From Asticcacaulis tiandongensis (GTDB lineage Bacteria; Pseudomonadota; Alphaproteobacteria; Caulobacterales; Caulobacteraceae), in assembly GCF_006475605.1 (NCBI RefSeq), contig NZ_SSBC01000010.1:62001-126000 (forward strand): 64,000 nucleotides of DNA, written 5' to 3'. Shown here piece by piece: positions 55,023 to 63,512 of the stretch; within the stretch, counting starts at the first letter, position 1, and each line of letters begins with the position of its first letter. The notes under the pieces were generated by a model that saw only the letters and a list, made by a program, of their open reading frames with translations, ran no database searches and was not told the DNA's origin. The position numbers and the translations under genes were made by a program.

Positions 55023-55949
55023 ATGGATTTCCAAAAGATTTTCAGCGACCGCAAGGTCGTGTTCGCTTGTGCAACCTTGTGCTGCTTTTTGTGGGGCAGC
55101 GCCTATCCCGCCATCAAAATCGGTTACGAGCTTCTATCGATTGAACGCAGCGATATTGCGTCACAGCTGGTGTTTGCCGGCTGGCGCTTTGTTTTTGCCG
55201 GTCTGGTGCTTCTGGTGTTTGCGCATTTTACCGGCCTGAAGGTGTTCGGTTTTACACGGCGTCAGGCAGGTGAGATTGCCATTCTGGGGCTATGGCAGAC
55301 CGGTTTGCAATATGTGTTCTTCTATGTCGGGGTGGCTAATGCCACGGGCGTCAAGGCCTCCATTATGAACGCGACGGGTGTGTTTTTCAGCGTACTGCTG
55401 GCGCATTTTATCTATCAGAACGATAAGCTGTCGCCGCTTAAGGCGCTGGGGTGCGTGCTCGGGTTTATCGGGGTGATGGTTGTCAATTTCAAACCGGGGG
55501 CGCTTGATCTTGAGTTTTCGCTTATGGGCGAAGGCTTTGTGGTTATTGCCGCCTTTGTACTGTCGGCGGCGGTGATATTCGGCAAGCGTCTATCGCAGAA
55601 CATGAACGCCATTGTTATGACGGGCTGGCAATTGGGGATCGGCGGTGTGGCCCTGACGGTGGTGGGGTATATCAGCGGCGGCCATATGGGGCCGGTCGGG
55701 CCTGAGGCTGTGGCCTTGCTGGCCTATATGGTGCTGTTATCGTCGGTAGCCTTTGCTTTGTGGGGGATATTGATGAAGTTCAATCCCGTGGGGCTGGTGG
55801 CGACGTTCCAGTTTCTTATTCCTGTGGCTGGCGTTCTGCTGTCGGGCCTGTTTCTGGGCGAGACGATCCTTGAGGCCAAGAACCTTATGGCGCTGGTGCT
55901 GGTCTGTGTTGGGATTTGGCTGGTGACGCGCACGGTACGGGCGAAGTAA
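55023..55949 (+). CDS. EamA/DMT-family transporter (second)
   Basis: A 308-residue protein with ten hydrophobic segments in two EamA halves: LCCFLWGSAYPAIKIG at the start, ATGVKASIMNATGVFFSVLLAH, then AFALWGILMKFNPVGLVATF and PVAGVLLSGLFLGETI. ATG 55023 is preferred over GTG 55014. Known substrates of such transporters range from amino acids to metabolites. It follows the FNR-like gene on the same strand with about 80 bases between, so regulation by it is possible but not shown. Confidence 0.87.
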   Translation: MDFQKIFSDRKVVFACATLCCFLWGSAYPAIKIGYELLSIERSDIASQLVFAGWRFVFAGLVLLVFAHFTGLKVFGFTRRQAGEIAILGLWQTGLQYVFFYVGVANATGVKASIMNATGVFFSVLLAHFIYQNDKLSPLKALGCVLGFIGVMVVNFKPGALDLEFSLMGEGFVVIAAFVLSAAVIFGKRLSQNMNAIVMTGWQLGIGGVALTVVGYISGGHMGPVGPEAVALLAYMVLLSSVAFALWGILMKFNPVGLVATFQFLIPVAGVLLSGLFLGETILEAKNLMALVLVCVGIWLVTRTVRAK

Positions 55950-55963
55950 ATTAAGAAACCCTC

Positions 55964-56018
55964 ACCCCGACCCTCTCCCTGAGAGGGAGAGGGAGAGGGG
56001 GAGCGGTATGGTCGGGGT
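55964..56018. repeat. Nested palindromic element
   Basis: CCCTCTCCCT and AGGGAGAGGG form a ten-base inner stem (55971-55993), inside outer arms ACCCCGACC (55964-55972) and GGTCGGGGT (56010-56018). It lies between the convergent DMT transporter and clpB genes, next to element B. Confidence 0.65.
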
Positions 56019-56028
56019 CTCACACCTC

Positions 56029-56061
56029 GGGGCTAACGGGTGCAGGGCCTGAGGCCCTGCC
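56029..56061. repeat. Palindromic 3'-end element, copy B
   Basis: This 33-base copy ends at the clpB stop (56061-56063). It matches copy A (2424-2456) in length and flanks. The hairpin stem differs by paired changes (TCA/TGA against CCT/AGG), so pairing is kept. Confidence 0.7.
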
Positions 56062-58640
56062 TAGTTGACGGTGGGGCGGTTGATGGTCAGGGCGTCGCCG
56101 TTGAAATCTACGCTCAGGACATCGCCATCGCTGAAGTCGCCATTAAGGATGCGTTTGGCGATGCCATCGACCAGTTCCTTTTGGATCACGCGCTTGAGCG
56201 GGCGCGCGCCATAGGCGGGGTCATAGCCCTTGTCGGCTAGATGGCTGAGGGCGGCATCGGTGATCGAGAGTGTCATGTCCCGATCCGCCAGACGCTTTTC
56301 CAGACCCTTAAGCTGGATGCGGACGATGTCGTTCATGTTCTCACGGCCAAGGCGATGGAACAGGATGGTTTCGTCGATCCGGTTGAGGAACTCAGGACGG
56401 AAGTGACGACGCACGACCTCCATGACCAGCGGGCGAATGGTTTCGATATCCACTTCATCGTCCATATTGACCAGAATGTCCGACCCGAGGTTCGAGGTCA
56501 TGACGATCAGAGTGTTGCGGAAATCAACCACGCGTCCTTGTCCGTCGGTCAGGCGACCATCATCCAGGACTTGCAGCAGGATGTTGAACACATCGGGGTG
56601 GGCTTTTTCCACCTCGTCGAACAGCACCACCTGATAGGGGCGACGGCGCACGGCTTCGGTCAGGGCCCCGCCTTCGTCGTAGCCGACATAGCCCGGAGGT
56701 GCGCCGATCATGCGCGAGACGCTGTGCTTTTCCATATATTCGGACATATCAAGACGGGTAATGGCCGTTTCGTCGTCGAACAGAAATTCGGCCAAAGCCT
56801 TATTGAGCTCGGTCTTGCCCACACCGGTTGGGCCGAGGAAAAGGAACGAACCGATGGGGCGGTTAGGATCCTTGAGGCCCGCACGGGCACGGCGCACAGC
56901 ATCGGACACGGCGACAAGCGCTTCGTCCTGACCTACGACGCGTTTGCGCAGTTCGTCCTCCATTTTCAGGAGTTTTTCGCGTTCACCCTCAAGCATCTTA
57001 TCGACGGGGATTCCTGTCCAGCGCGAGACGACCTGCGCAATTTGCGAGGCATCGACGACTTCGGGCGTCAGGGGCGCTTCGTTAGAGGCCTGATCGGCAT
57101 CGGCAAGCTGCTTTTCGAGTTGCGGAATCTGGCCATAAAGAATTTCCGAGGCGCGGCCCAGATCACCGTTGCGCTGGGCGACAGCCAGTTCGTTACGGGC
57201 ACGATCCAGCGCTTCGCGAGCGCGGGATGCGGCCCCGACCTTGTCCTTTTCGCCCTTCCAGCGCAGGGTCAGTTCGGCTGATTTTTCCTCAAGTTCGGCC
57301 AGTTCCCCATTGAGGCGTTCAAGGCGGGTCTTTGAACCAGAATCGTCTTCCTTTTGTAAGGCTTCACGCTCGATTTTAAGCTGGACGATGCGGCGATCCA
57401 GTTCATCCAGTTCTTCGGGCTTGGAATCGACGGCCATGCGCACGCGCGAGGCCGCTTCGTCGATGAGGTCAATGGCCTTATCGGGCAGGAAGCGATCAGC
57501 GATATAACGGTTCGACAGGGTGGCCGCCGAGACAATGGCGCTGTCGGAAATGCGCACGCCGTGGTGCAGTTCGTATTTTTCCTTAAGGCCGCGCAGGATG
57601 GAGATCGTGTCCTCAACCGTTGGTTCCTGCACAAATACCGGCTGGAAGCGGCGGGCAAGGGCAGGGTCTTTTTCAACGTGCTTGCGGTATTCATCAAGCG
57701 TGGTTGCACCAACGCAGTGAAGCTCACCGCGCGCCAGAGCCGGTTTCAGAAGGTTAGAGGCGTCCATCGCGCCATCAGATTTACCGGCACCCACAAGAGT
57801 GTGCATCTCGTCAATGAACAGCACGATCTGACCTTCGGCCTGAGTGACTTCGGTCAGGACGGCCTTGAGGCGTTCTTCGAACTCGCCGCGATATTTGGCA
57901 CCGGCAATCAGCGCGCCCATATCGAGCGACCAGAGTTTCTTGTCCTTAAGGGATTCAGGCACGTCACCATTGATGATGCGCTGCGCCAGACCCTCGACAA
58001 TGGCGGTCTTACCCACGCCGGGTTCACCGATCAGGACAGGGTTGTTCTTCGTGCGGCGTGCCAGAACCTGAATGGCGCGGCGGATTTCTTCATCGCGGCC
58101 GATTACTGGGTCGATCTTGCCGTCCAGCGCGTCCTGCGTCAGGTCGCGGGCATACTTGTTGAGCGCATCAAAGCCAGATTCGGCGTTTGATGAATTGGCA
58201 GGCTTGCCTTTGCGGAATTCTGTTTGCGCCTCTTTCAGCTTGCCGAGGCTTATACCTGCGGCCTTAAGCAGATTAGCGCCTTCGGTATTGTTGAGCGCAG
58301 CCACGAGCAGGCGATCCGCCGTGACAAAGGCGTCGCCCTGTTTGTTGGCTTCGTTTTCAGCTTCGGTAAACAGCTTGGCGGTGTCGTTGTGCATATAAAG
58401 CTGCTGACCCTCGCCCTGCACGGACGGCAGCTTGCCAAGGGCCGTATCGACGGCACCTATAAAGGCTTCGGTACGACCGCCAGCACGCTCAATGAGGTGA
58501 CGGGCAATGGCATCGCGATCTTCGGTGAGGGCTTTAAGGATATGCAGTGGCGTCAGGTACTGATGATTGCGGCTTTGGGCAATCGCCTGAGCGCTCTGGA
58601 TCGTTTTTTGTGTCTTTTCAGTGTATTTTTCAGGATTCAT
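56061..58640 (-). CDS. clpB: ATP-dependent chaperone ClpB
   Basis: ClpB is the hexameric disaggregase that works with DnaK to rescue aggregated proteins. ATG 58640, with GGGGAG upstream, gives 859 residues, typical length. Domains in order: Clp N-domain repeats, AAA1 with Walker A GEPGVGKT and [12 protein letters not shown], the coiled-coil middle domain ([20 protein letters not shown]), and AAA2 with GPTGVGKT. The C-terminus ends in [13 protein letters not shown] sigma-32-like promoter lies upstream. The stop overlaps palindromic element B. Confidence 0.97.
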   Translation of the reverse strand: MNPEKYTEKTQKTIQSAQAIAQSRNHQYLTPLHILKALTEDRDAIARHLIERAGGRTEAFIGAVDTALGKLPSVQGEGQQLYMHNDTAKLFTEAENEANKQGDAFVTADRLLVAALNNTEGANLLKAAGISLGKLKEAQTEFRKGKPANSSNAESGFDALNKYARDLTQDALDGKIDPVIGRDEEIRRAIQVLARRTKNNPVLIGEPGVGKTAIVEGLAQRIINGDVPESLKDKKLWSLDMGALIAGAKYRGEFEERLKAVLTEVTQAEGQIVLFIDEMHTLVGAGKSDGAMDASNLLKPALARGELHCVGATTLDEYRKHVEKDPALARRFQPVFVQEPTVEDTISILRGLKEKYELHHGVRISDSAIVSAATLSNRYIADRFLPDKAIDLIDEAASRVRMAVDSKPEELDELDRRIVQLKIEREALQKEDDSGSKTRLERLNGELAELEEKSAELTLRWKGEKDKVGAASRAREALDRARNELAVAQRNGDLGRASEILYGQIPQLEKQLADADQASNEAPLTPEVVDASQIAQVVSRWTGIPVDKMLEGEREKLLKMEDELRKRVVGQDEALVAVSDAVRRARAGLKDPNRPIGSFLFLGPTGVGKTELNKALAEFLFDDETAITRLDMSEYMEKHSVSRMIGAPPGYVGYDEGGALTEAVRRRPYQVVLFDEVEKAHPDVFNILLQVLDDGRLTDGQGRVVDFRNTLIVMTSNLGSDILVNMDDEVDIETIRPLVMEVVRRHFRPEFLNRIDETILFHRLGRENMNDIVRIQLKGLEKRLADRDMTLSITDAALSHLADKGYDPAYGARPLKRVIQKELVDGIAKRILNGDFSDGDVLSVDFNGDALTINRPTVN

Positions 58641-58668
58641 AAGGTGGCTCCCCATGTCGGCGGATTGA

Positions 58669-58695
58669 ATATAAGGCGGCCCTTTTTGATTTAAG
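58669..58695 (-). promoter_or_regulatory. Candidate heat-shock (sigma-32) promoter of clpB
   Basis: On the minus strand CTTAAAT (58689-58695) and CCTTATAT (58669-58676) are spaced 12 bases apart, close to the sigma-32 pattern CTTGAAA-N-CCCCATTT. It lies about 30 bases upstream of ATG 58640. Confidence 0.4.
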
Positions 58696-58784
58696 CGACC
58701 GCCTCTGACACCGATATGGTGTGATTTTTACACCACACAAGGGGCGGGTGCGCAGGATATTCTGTCGCACCCAAATCAGTTGTT

Positions 58785-59327
58785 TTACGGTATTACCGCA
58801 CAGGCAACGCGTGCGCCTGCGCCGCCGATGGGCTGCGTGATATGGTCGTCAGGATTGGCGTGTATAACCAGCGCCGAACCATCGGCGTCCTTAAGGGCCG
58901 GACGGTCGTCACCTTCAACGGGATCATAGGTTACGAAGGTCGAGAACAGTTCGACCTGAGCCGTGCCGTCGGCGTGGACAAAGATATTGGGCAGGTCGCC
59001 GGAATCGTTGGCTTCGGCATTCAACAGGCCGTGCGTGGCTTTCTCGAGGCCATGATGGTGGACATGGGCACCGGAATTAAGGAACTTTTCCTGATCGCCG
59101 CAGTCGCCTTTGGCGTGGAAGTGGATGCCGTGCCAGCCAGGGGTGAGGCCCTTAACGTCCACGCGCAGCAAAACGCCTTTGGGGGCCGCCTGAGCGGTGA
59201 CATGCCCCAGTACGCTGCCGTCATTGCCTTTGATCGTGCCTGCACCCGATTCGGTGTGGTTATGGGCCAGAGCCGGAACCGCTGAGAGAATACCGGCTAC
59301 GGCCAGTAGCGAAAGCGTCTTACGCAT
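58785..59327 (-). CDS. sodC: Cu/Zn superoxide dismutase
   Basis: The 180-residue periplasmic enzyme dismutates superoxide. A Sec signal (MRKTLSLLAVAGILSAVPALA) exports it. Copper and zinc ligands are in HGIHFHAKGDCGD and SGAHVHHHG, with the later His in ALVIHANPDDH and the disulfide cysteines in GDCGD and RVACAVIP. The Arg of the active-site rim is in GGAGARVAC. It lies upstream of clpB on the same strand but has its own gap of about 130 bases before it. Confidence 0.94.
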   Translation of the reverse strand: MRKTLSLLAVAGILSAVPALAHNHTESGAGTIKGNDGSVLGHVTAQAAPKGVLLRVDVKGLTPGWHGIHFHAKGDCGDQEKFLNSGAHVHHHGLEKATHGLLNAEANDSGDLPNIFVHADGTAQVELFSTFVTYDPVEGDDRPALKDADGSALVIHANPDDHITQPIGGAGARVACAVIP

Positions 59328-59518
59328 TTAAGTACCCTTAAAAATATAGACTGAAGCAGGTGCAAAGCATGGCATGCCTGCGAACGGTTATCAACATACT
59401 GTGATACGTGCATGGTAACAAAATCCGTTGCCCGTAAGGATTCAATAGGGAGGCTGGCCTTGACCCGTCTGATGGAGTCATTGCTTTATGCCACCTTATC
59501 ATGCGTCAGGTGGACAGG

Positions 59519-60208
59519 ATGTCGGACGATACTATTGCCCTTGAGACTAGCTGGAAGGCGGCCTTGGCCCCTGAGTTCGCATCACCGTACATGGCGGCGT
59601 TGAAAGCCTTTCTTAAGGCGGAAAAAGCCGCCGGAAAGACTATCTTCCCAAAAGGCTCAGAATATTTCAACGCCCTTAATCTGACGCCGCTGGATCAGGT
59701 GAGGGTGGTGATACTGGGGCAGGACCCTTATCACGGGCCGGGGCAGGCGCACGGCCTGTGTTTCAGCGTGCGGCCCGATGTGCGCACCCCGCCGTCTCTG
59801 GTTAATATCTATAAGGAGCTGAAGACCGACCTCGGGATTGAACCGGCGCGACACGGCTTCCTTGAGCATTGGGCCAAACAGGGGGTTTTGCTGCTCAATA
59901 GTGTGCTGACGGTTGAGGCGGGGCTGGCGGCGTCGCATCAGAAGCGCGGCTGGGAACAGTTTACCGACGCGGTGATCGCCAGAGTCAATGAACGCGACAT
60001 ACCGGTGGTGTTTATGCTCTGGGGGGCCTATGCGCAGAAAAAGGCGGCCTTTGTCGATCAAAGTCGTCATCTGGTGCTTAAGGCGGCGCATCCGTCGCCC
60101 CTGTCGGCACATAACGGATTTTTAGGCTGCCGTCACTTCTCTCAGGCCAATGCCTTTTTGACGGATAAGGGGCAGCAACCTATTGACTGGCAACTGCCTG
60201 CGTTGTGA
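59519..60208 (+). CDS. ung: Uracil-DNA glycosylase
   Basis: Ung removes uracil from DNA to start base-excision repair. ATG 59519, with AGGTGG upstream, gives 229 residues; ATG 59501 would add six. The active-site loop [20 protein letters not shown], with its catalytic Asp, and the base-flipping loop [14 protein letters not shown] are intact, as is the FMLWGAYAQ uracil-pocket strand. The region upstream to sodC (about 190 bases) holds no clear gene. A GNAT gene follows about 80 bases downstream. Confidence 0.96.
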   Translation: MSDDTIALETSWKAALAPEFASPYMAALKAFLKAEKAAGKTIFPKGSEYFNALNLTPLDQVRVVILGQDPYHGPGQAHGLCFSVRPDVRTPPSLVNIYKELKTDLGIEPARHGFLEHWAKQGVLLLNSVLTVEAGLAASHQKRGWEQFTDAVIARVNERDIPVVFMLWGAYAQKKAAFVDQSRHLVLKAAHPSPLSAHNGFLGCRHFSQANAFLTDKGQQPIDWQLPAL

Positions 60209-60290
60209 GGTGGGCCTTTCAGCTTGCCGGAAGCGGCGCACCCTTATACAGCTTTGATTCCGATTAGGTTCGTACCACTGAGACCCGTTT

Positions 60291-61112
60291 ATGACCGATG
60301 ATGATGACGATATCCCCATGCCGCCTGAGCCCTATAGCTGCATCTTCTGTTCGGAAACGATAGAGAATGAGCAGGCGGCAGTGGCGCTGACGGCGACGTG
60401 GATGCCACATTGGCGGGCCGGACGGTTTTCACCCTTGGCGCAGGATTTCTGGGCCCATTCGGTCTGTTTGCAGAAAAACTGGAAGGGGGCCTGGCCGTGG
60501 GAAGAGCAGGTGCTTTTCGGGGCCGACAAGGGCGATGAGCTCGATTATGTCGAAACCCTAGCCCTGAGTGTGGCCCGTCCCGAAGATCGGGAAACCATAG
60601 AGGAAACTCTGGGCTTTGCGTTCGAGGAGGGCCTGAGCCATGCCTATGGGTCTGACCTGATCGATCAGATCATACCGTTCCTGACGCACATTGAGCCAAC
60701 GCTTCTGACCAGCGGCACCTATTATGTGCTGGCGGACATGGACGGACAGATTGCAGCCTGTGGCGGCTATAGCTTCTCGGCACCGGGAACAGCTAAACCA
60801 ACCGCAGGCACAGCGCATATTCGCCATTTCGCCACACACCCTGACTATGCCGGTTATGGTCTTGGGCGGCGCTTGTTCGATCATTGCCTAAAAGAGGCGA
60901 AGGCCGCTGGCGCGCAAGAGTTTGTCTGCTACTCGGGTCTGAACGCCGAAGGCTTCTACCAGACTCTGGGCTTTGAGCGTGAAAGTTCGATTGAAATCCA
61001 TATAGGTACGGCCAATTCCGGCGTTGCCGTGGTTATGCCTGCGGTCATGATGCGCTACCGACTGTCTGATCACGCAGAATTTAAACCGGTTTCCGAGGAT
61101 GGGGCGCAATGA
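60291..61112 (+). CDS. Zinc-finger-like N-terminus fused to a GNAT acetyltransferase
   Basis: The 273-residue protein has two parts. The N-terminus shows a CX2C...HX2C pattern (Cys17, Cys20, His56, Cys59) that suggests a treble-clef zinc finger. Residues from about 90 onward form a GNAT fold: TYYVLADMDGQIAACGGYSF, then the acetyl-CoA loop HPDYAGYGLGRRLFDHCL at about residues 183-200 and the C-terminal GLNAEGFYQTLGFE. The substrate is unknown. The fusion may recruit the acetyltransferase to a protein or nucleic acid. It is upstream of the CorC gene by about 80 bases. Confidence 0.8.
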   Translation: MTDDDDDIPMPPEPYSCIFCSETIENEQAAVALTATWMPHWRAGRFSPLAQDFWAHSVCLQKNWKGAWPWEEQVLFGADKGDELDYVETLALSVARPEDRETIEETLGFAFEEGLSHAYGSDLIDQIIPFLTHIEPTLLTSGTYYVLADMDGQIAACGGYSFSAPGTAKPTAGTAHIRHFATHPDYAGYGLGRRLFDHCLKEAKAAGAQEFVCYSGLNAEGFYQTLGFERESSIEIHIGTANSGVAVVMPAVMMRYRLSDHAEFKPVSEDGAQ

Positions 61113-61190
61113 AATGATTGCCTCGCTTAATATTAGACGTTAGATTTCCAGACGGAGCCGCATAAGGCTTCGTTCCGGATTTTTCCTTCA

Positions 61191-62516
61191 ATGTTACTTT
61201 TTGCCTGTGCTGTTGTGCTGCTGCTGGTGGTGCTGAACGGCATTTTTGCCATGTCCGAACTGGCGGTGGTATCCTCACGGCGGCCCAAGTTACAAAGCCG
61301 TGCTGAAAAAGGCGATAAGGGGGCGGCGCAGGCCCTTAAACTGTCTAATGATCCGACGCGTTTTCTGTCTGCCGTTCAGGTGGGGATTACGCTTATCGGT
61401 ATTCTTGCGGGTGCCTATGGTCAGGCGACCATCGCGGGCGAGCTTGATCTTATTATCGAACACAATTTTCCGGTGTTGACGCCTTACTCGCAGGGCATCG
61501 CCACAGGTATCGTTGTTGTGCTGATTACCTATCTGTCGCTGATTGTCGGCGAACTGGTGCCCAAGCGTCTGGCGCTGATGTTCCCTGAAACCATAGCCGG
61601 TATTGTATCGCGTCCTTTATCGTTCATGGCGCTGGCCATGGGGCCGTTTGTCACGCTTCTGACATCATCGACCATGCTGGTGCTCAAGCTTTTGGGCATC
61701 AAGGATGAAAAGGGCGAAACCATCACCAAGGAAGAGGTCGAAAGCGCTCTGGCCGAAGGTATGGGCGCGGGCCTGATCGAGCCTGAAGAACAGGCGATGA
61801 TGACCGAAGTGATGCGTCTGGGCGACCGTCCTGTGCGTGTAGCCATGACGCCGCGTCCCGAAGTGTACTGGATATCGCTTGAGGACGAAAAAGAAGCGCT
61901 GGCGCAGGATATCCGTAACTGTCCCTATTCGCGCATTGTTGTGGCGCGGGGACAGGATATGGAAGACCCGATCGGCATTCTGCATAAACGCGATGTCGCC
62001 GATGTGCTGCTGAGCGGTGAGGCGCTTGACCTTGAGGCCTTGGTGGTTTCCCCGATCTATATACCTGATACGACGTCGCTTTTGAAGGCGCTTGAGATGT
62101 TCAAGGCCTCCAAGCTGCATATTGCCTTTGTCATTAATGAATTTGGCACCATCGAAGGCGTTCTGACGCCGACCGATCTGCTTGAGATGATTGCCGGTGA
62201 TTTCAACGAAGAGCATGACGATGCCGCGCCGATGATCCTGCAACGCGAGGATGGCTCCTATCTGGTGGATGGTCGGGCGGATCTGTTCGAACTGTCTGAG
62301 ACGCTGGGCGAGGATTTCGAGCCGGGGTCAGGCTATCATACGGCGGCGGGCCTTGTGCTGCACAAGCTCGAACGCTTCCCAAAGGAAGGGGAGTATGTGC
62401 GTATCGGCCGTTTCAAGGTCGAGGTCATCGACATGGATGAGCGGCGTATTGACAAGCTTTTGTTTCAGGTAATCCCAAAGGGAGAGCGGAAACAGAAGGA
62501 TACGCATCACGAATGA
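61191..62516 (+). CDS. Hemolysin/CorC family membrane protein (CNNM-CBS-CorC)
   Basis: The 441-residue protein has an N-terminal DUF21/CNNM membrane domain of about four helices (LFACAVVLLLVVLNGIFAMS), a cytosolic CBS pair (PRPEVYWISLEDEK, HKRDVADVL, EGVLTPTDLLEMIAGD) and a C-terminal CorC_HlyC domain (YHTAAGLVLHKLERFPKEG). Such proteins are linked to magnesium or cobalt efflux; true hemolytic activity is not implied. Its stop overlaps the small gene after it as ATGA. Confidence 0.93.
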   Translation: MLLFACAVVLLLVVLNGIFAMSELAVVSSRRPKLQSRAEKGDKGAAQALKLSNDPTRFLSAVQVGITLIGILAGAYGQATIAGELDLIIEHNFPVLTPYSQGIATGIVVVLITYLSLIVGELVPKRLALMFPETIAGIVSRPLSFMALAMGPFVTLLTSSTMLVLKLLGIKDEKGETITKEEVESALAEGMGAGLIEPEEQAMMTEVMRLGDRPVRVAMTPRPEVYWISLEDEKEALAQDIRNCPYSRIVVARGQDMEDPIGILHKRDVADVLLSGEALDLEALVVSPIYIPDTTSLLKALEMFKASKLHIAFVINEFGTIEGVLTPTDLLEMIAGDFNEEHDDAAPMILQREDGSYLVDGRADLFELSETLGEDFEPGSGYHTAAGLVLHKLERFPKEGEYVRIGRFKVEVIDMDERRIDKLLFQVIPKGERKQKDTHHE

Positions 62517-62695
62517 ATAAAGCGCTTGGTCTGAAAAATCTGTTACGGAAACTTCTGGGAAATCCGGACGAATGGTTCAGGCCGAAAGCTTATGGGGTCG
62601 GGATAGAGCCGGGAAGTTGGCAAGGTATTGTTATTTTAGTTCTTTTCGTTGTAGGTTTGGTGGTCATAGCCGTGGTTGCCGGACAGTCAATCTAG
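62513..62695 (+). CDS. Small single-pass membrane protein
   Basis: A 60-residue protein whose ATG overlaps the CorC stop. A soluble N-terminus (LRKLLGNPDEWFRPKAYG) precedes a C-terminal transmembrane helix (GIVILVLFVVGLVVIAVVAG). I recognise no family. Coupling suggests it acts with the CorC-type protein, perhaps as an accessory subunit, but this is inference. Confidence 0.65.
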   Translation: MNKALGLKNLLRKLLGNPDEWFRPKAYGVGIEPGSWQGIVILVLFVVGLVVIAVVAGQSI

Positions 62696-62718
62696 TAAGA
62701 AAGATGCCCCACCACCAC

Positions 62719-62843
62719 CGTGCTATGCACGGCGGTCCCCCTCCCCATCAGAGATGGGGAGGTATGAAAGGGATGAAGCGGGTGTCCTGCATACTTCCCT
62801 ATCTTTGATGGGGAAGGTGGATTTGACATCGTCAGATGTCAAA
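62719..62843. repeat. Mosaic of four palindromic hairpins
   Basis: Four hairpins follow in series: CCGTGC/GCACGG (62719-62733), CTCCCCATC/GATGGGGAG (62741-62761), a third with arms CTTCCCTATC/GATGGGGAAG with one wobble (about 62794-62816), and TTTGACATC/GATGTCAAA (62822-62843). They fill the 178-base gap between convergent genes. I see no open reading frame in it. Confidence 0.7.
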
Positions 62844-62873
62844 GACGGATGGGGTTTCTTTCTTTATTCTACA

Positions 62874-63401
62874 TTACAGTTTGGGGTAATCTTCAGCCTT
62901 GCCCTTCTTGACGCCCATTCGCTCAAGGACCCCAAGCAACAGGGCGGAAAAGACAAAGGCCATATGCATGACCACCACCCACATCAGAGTGTTGGAGCTG
63001 TATTTTTCGATATTCAGGAACACCTGAAGCATATGAATGGAAGAGATGGCGACAATGGAGGAGGCAACCTTGATTTTCAGCGAACCGGCATCAAGCTTGC
63101 CGATAAAGCTGACGTCGCCCTTGCCTTCTTCTTCGTCAAAGCGGGAAACGAAGTTCTCATAGCCTGAGATCATAACCATGACGATCAGTGAGGCCACCAG
63201 CGCCGCATCAATCAGGCCAAGCATGGCCAGGATCATCTGATTTTCGCCGTAATCAAAGACATGGCTGGCCACTTTCCAGAATTTCAGCGCGAAGGATACC
63301 GCATAGACGGCGAGGGCTGCGGCCAGACCGAGATAAAAGGCCACCAGTATCCAGCGGCTTGAGAGGATGACACGTTCAACCAGACGTTCCAGTGCGGGCA
63401 T
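62874..63401 (-). CDS. YqhA-like membrane protein (TIGR00645)
   Basis: ATG 63401 has GGAG at the right distance and gives 175 residues. Four hydrophobic segments (SRWILVAFYLGLAAALAVYA, LAMLGLIDAALVASLIVMVM, SSIVAISSIHMLQVFLNI, LMWVVVMHMAFVFSALLLGV) match the YqhA/UPF0114 family. The conserved FDEEEGKGDVSFIGKLDAGS loop is present. The function is not established. It is convergent with the small CorC-linked gene and downstream of the chemotaxis receptor gene. Confidence 0.92.
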   Translation of the reverse strand: MPALERLVERVILSSRWILVAFYLGLAAALAVYAVSFALKFWKVASHVFDYGENQMILAMLGLIDAALVASLIVMVMISGYENFVSRFDEEEGKGDVSFIGKLDAGSLKIKVASSIVAISSIHMLQVFLNIEKYSSNTLMWVVVMHMAFVFSALLLGVLERMGVKKGKAEDYPKL

Positions 63402-63459
63402 GTTTAACTCCAATCTTACAGCGCGGAGCTTTTACGGATCAATTTCACCGGCGCAACAA

Positions 63460-63498
63460 AAAACCGGCGCAGATGACTGCGCCGGTTTATGTTTTTTC
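63460..63498 (-). terminator. Intrinsic terminator of the chemotaxis receptor gene
   Basis: AAACCGGCGCAG and CTGCGCCGGTTT form a 12-base stem with a four-base loop. On the minus strand it reads into TTTTTTG, about 15 bases after the receptor stop. Confidence 0.82.
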
Positions 63499-63512
63499 GT
63501 TTTCAGGGGCGA

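Noticed and set aside
56241-57281. Open frame of 346 codons on the plus strand inside clpB
   Set aside because: Antisense to the AAA2 and middle-domain region of ClpB, which is complete and conserved.
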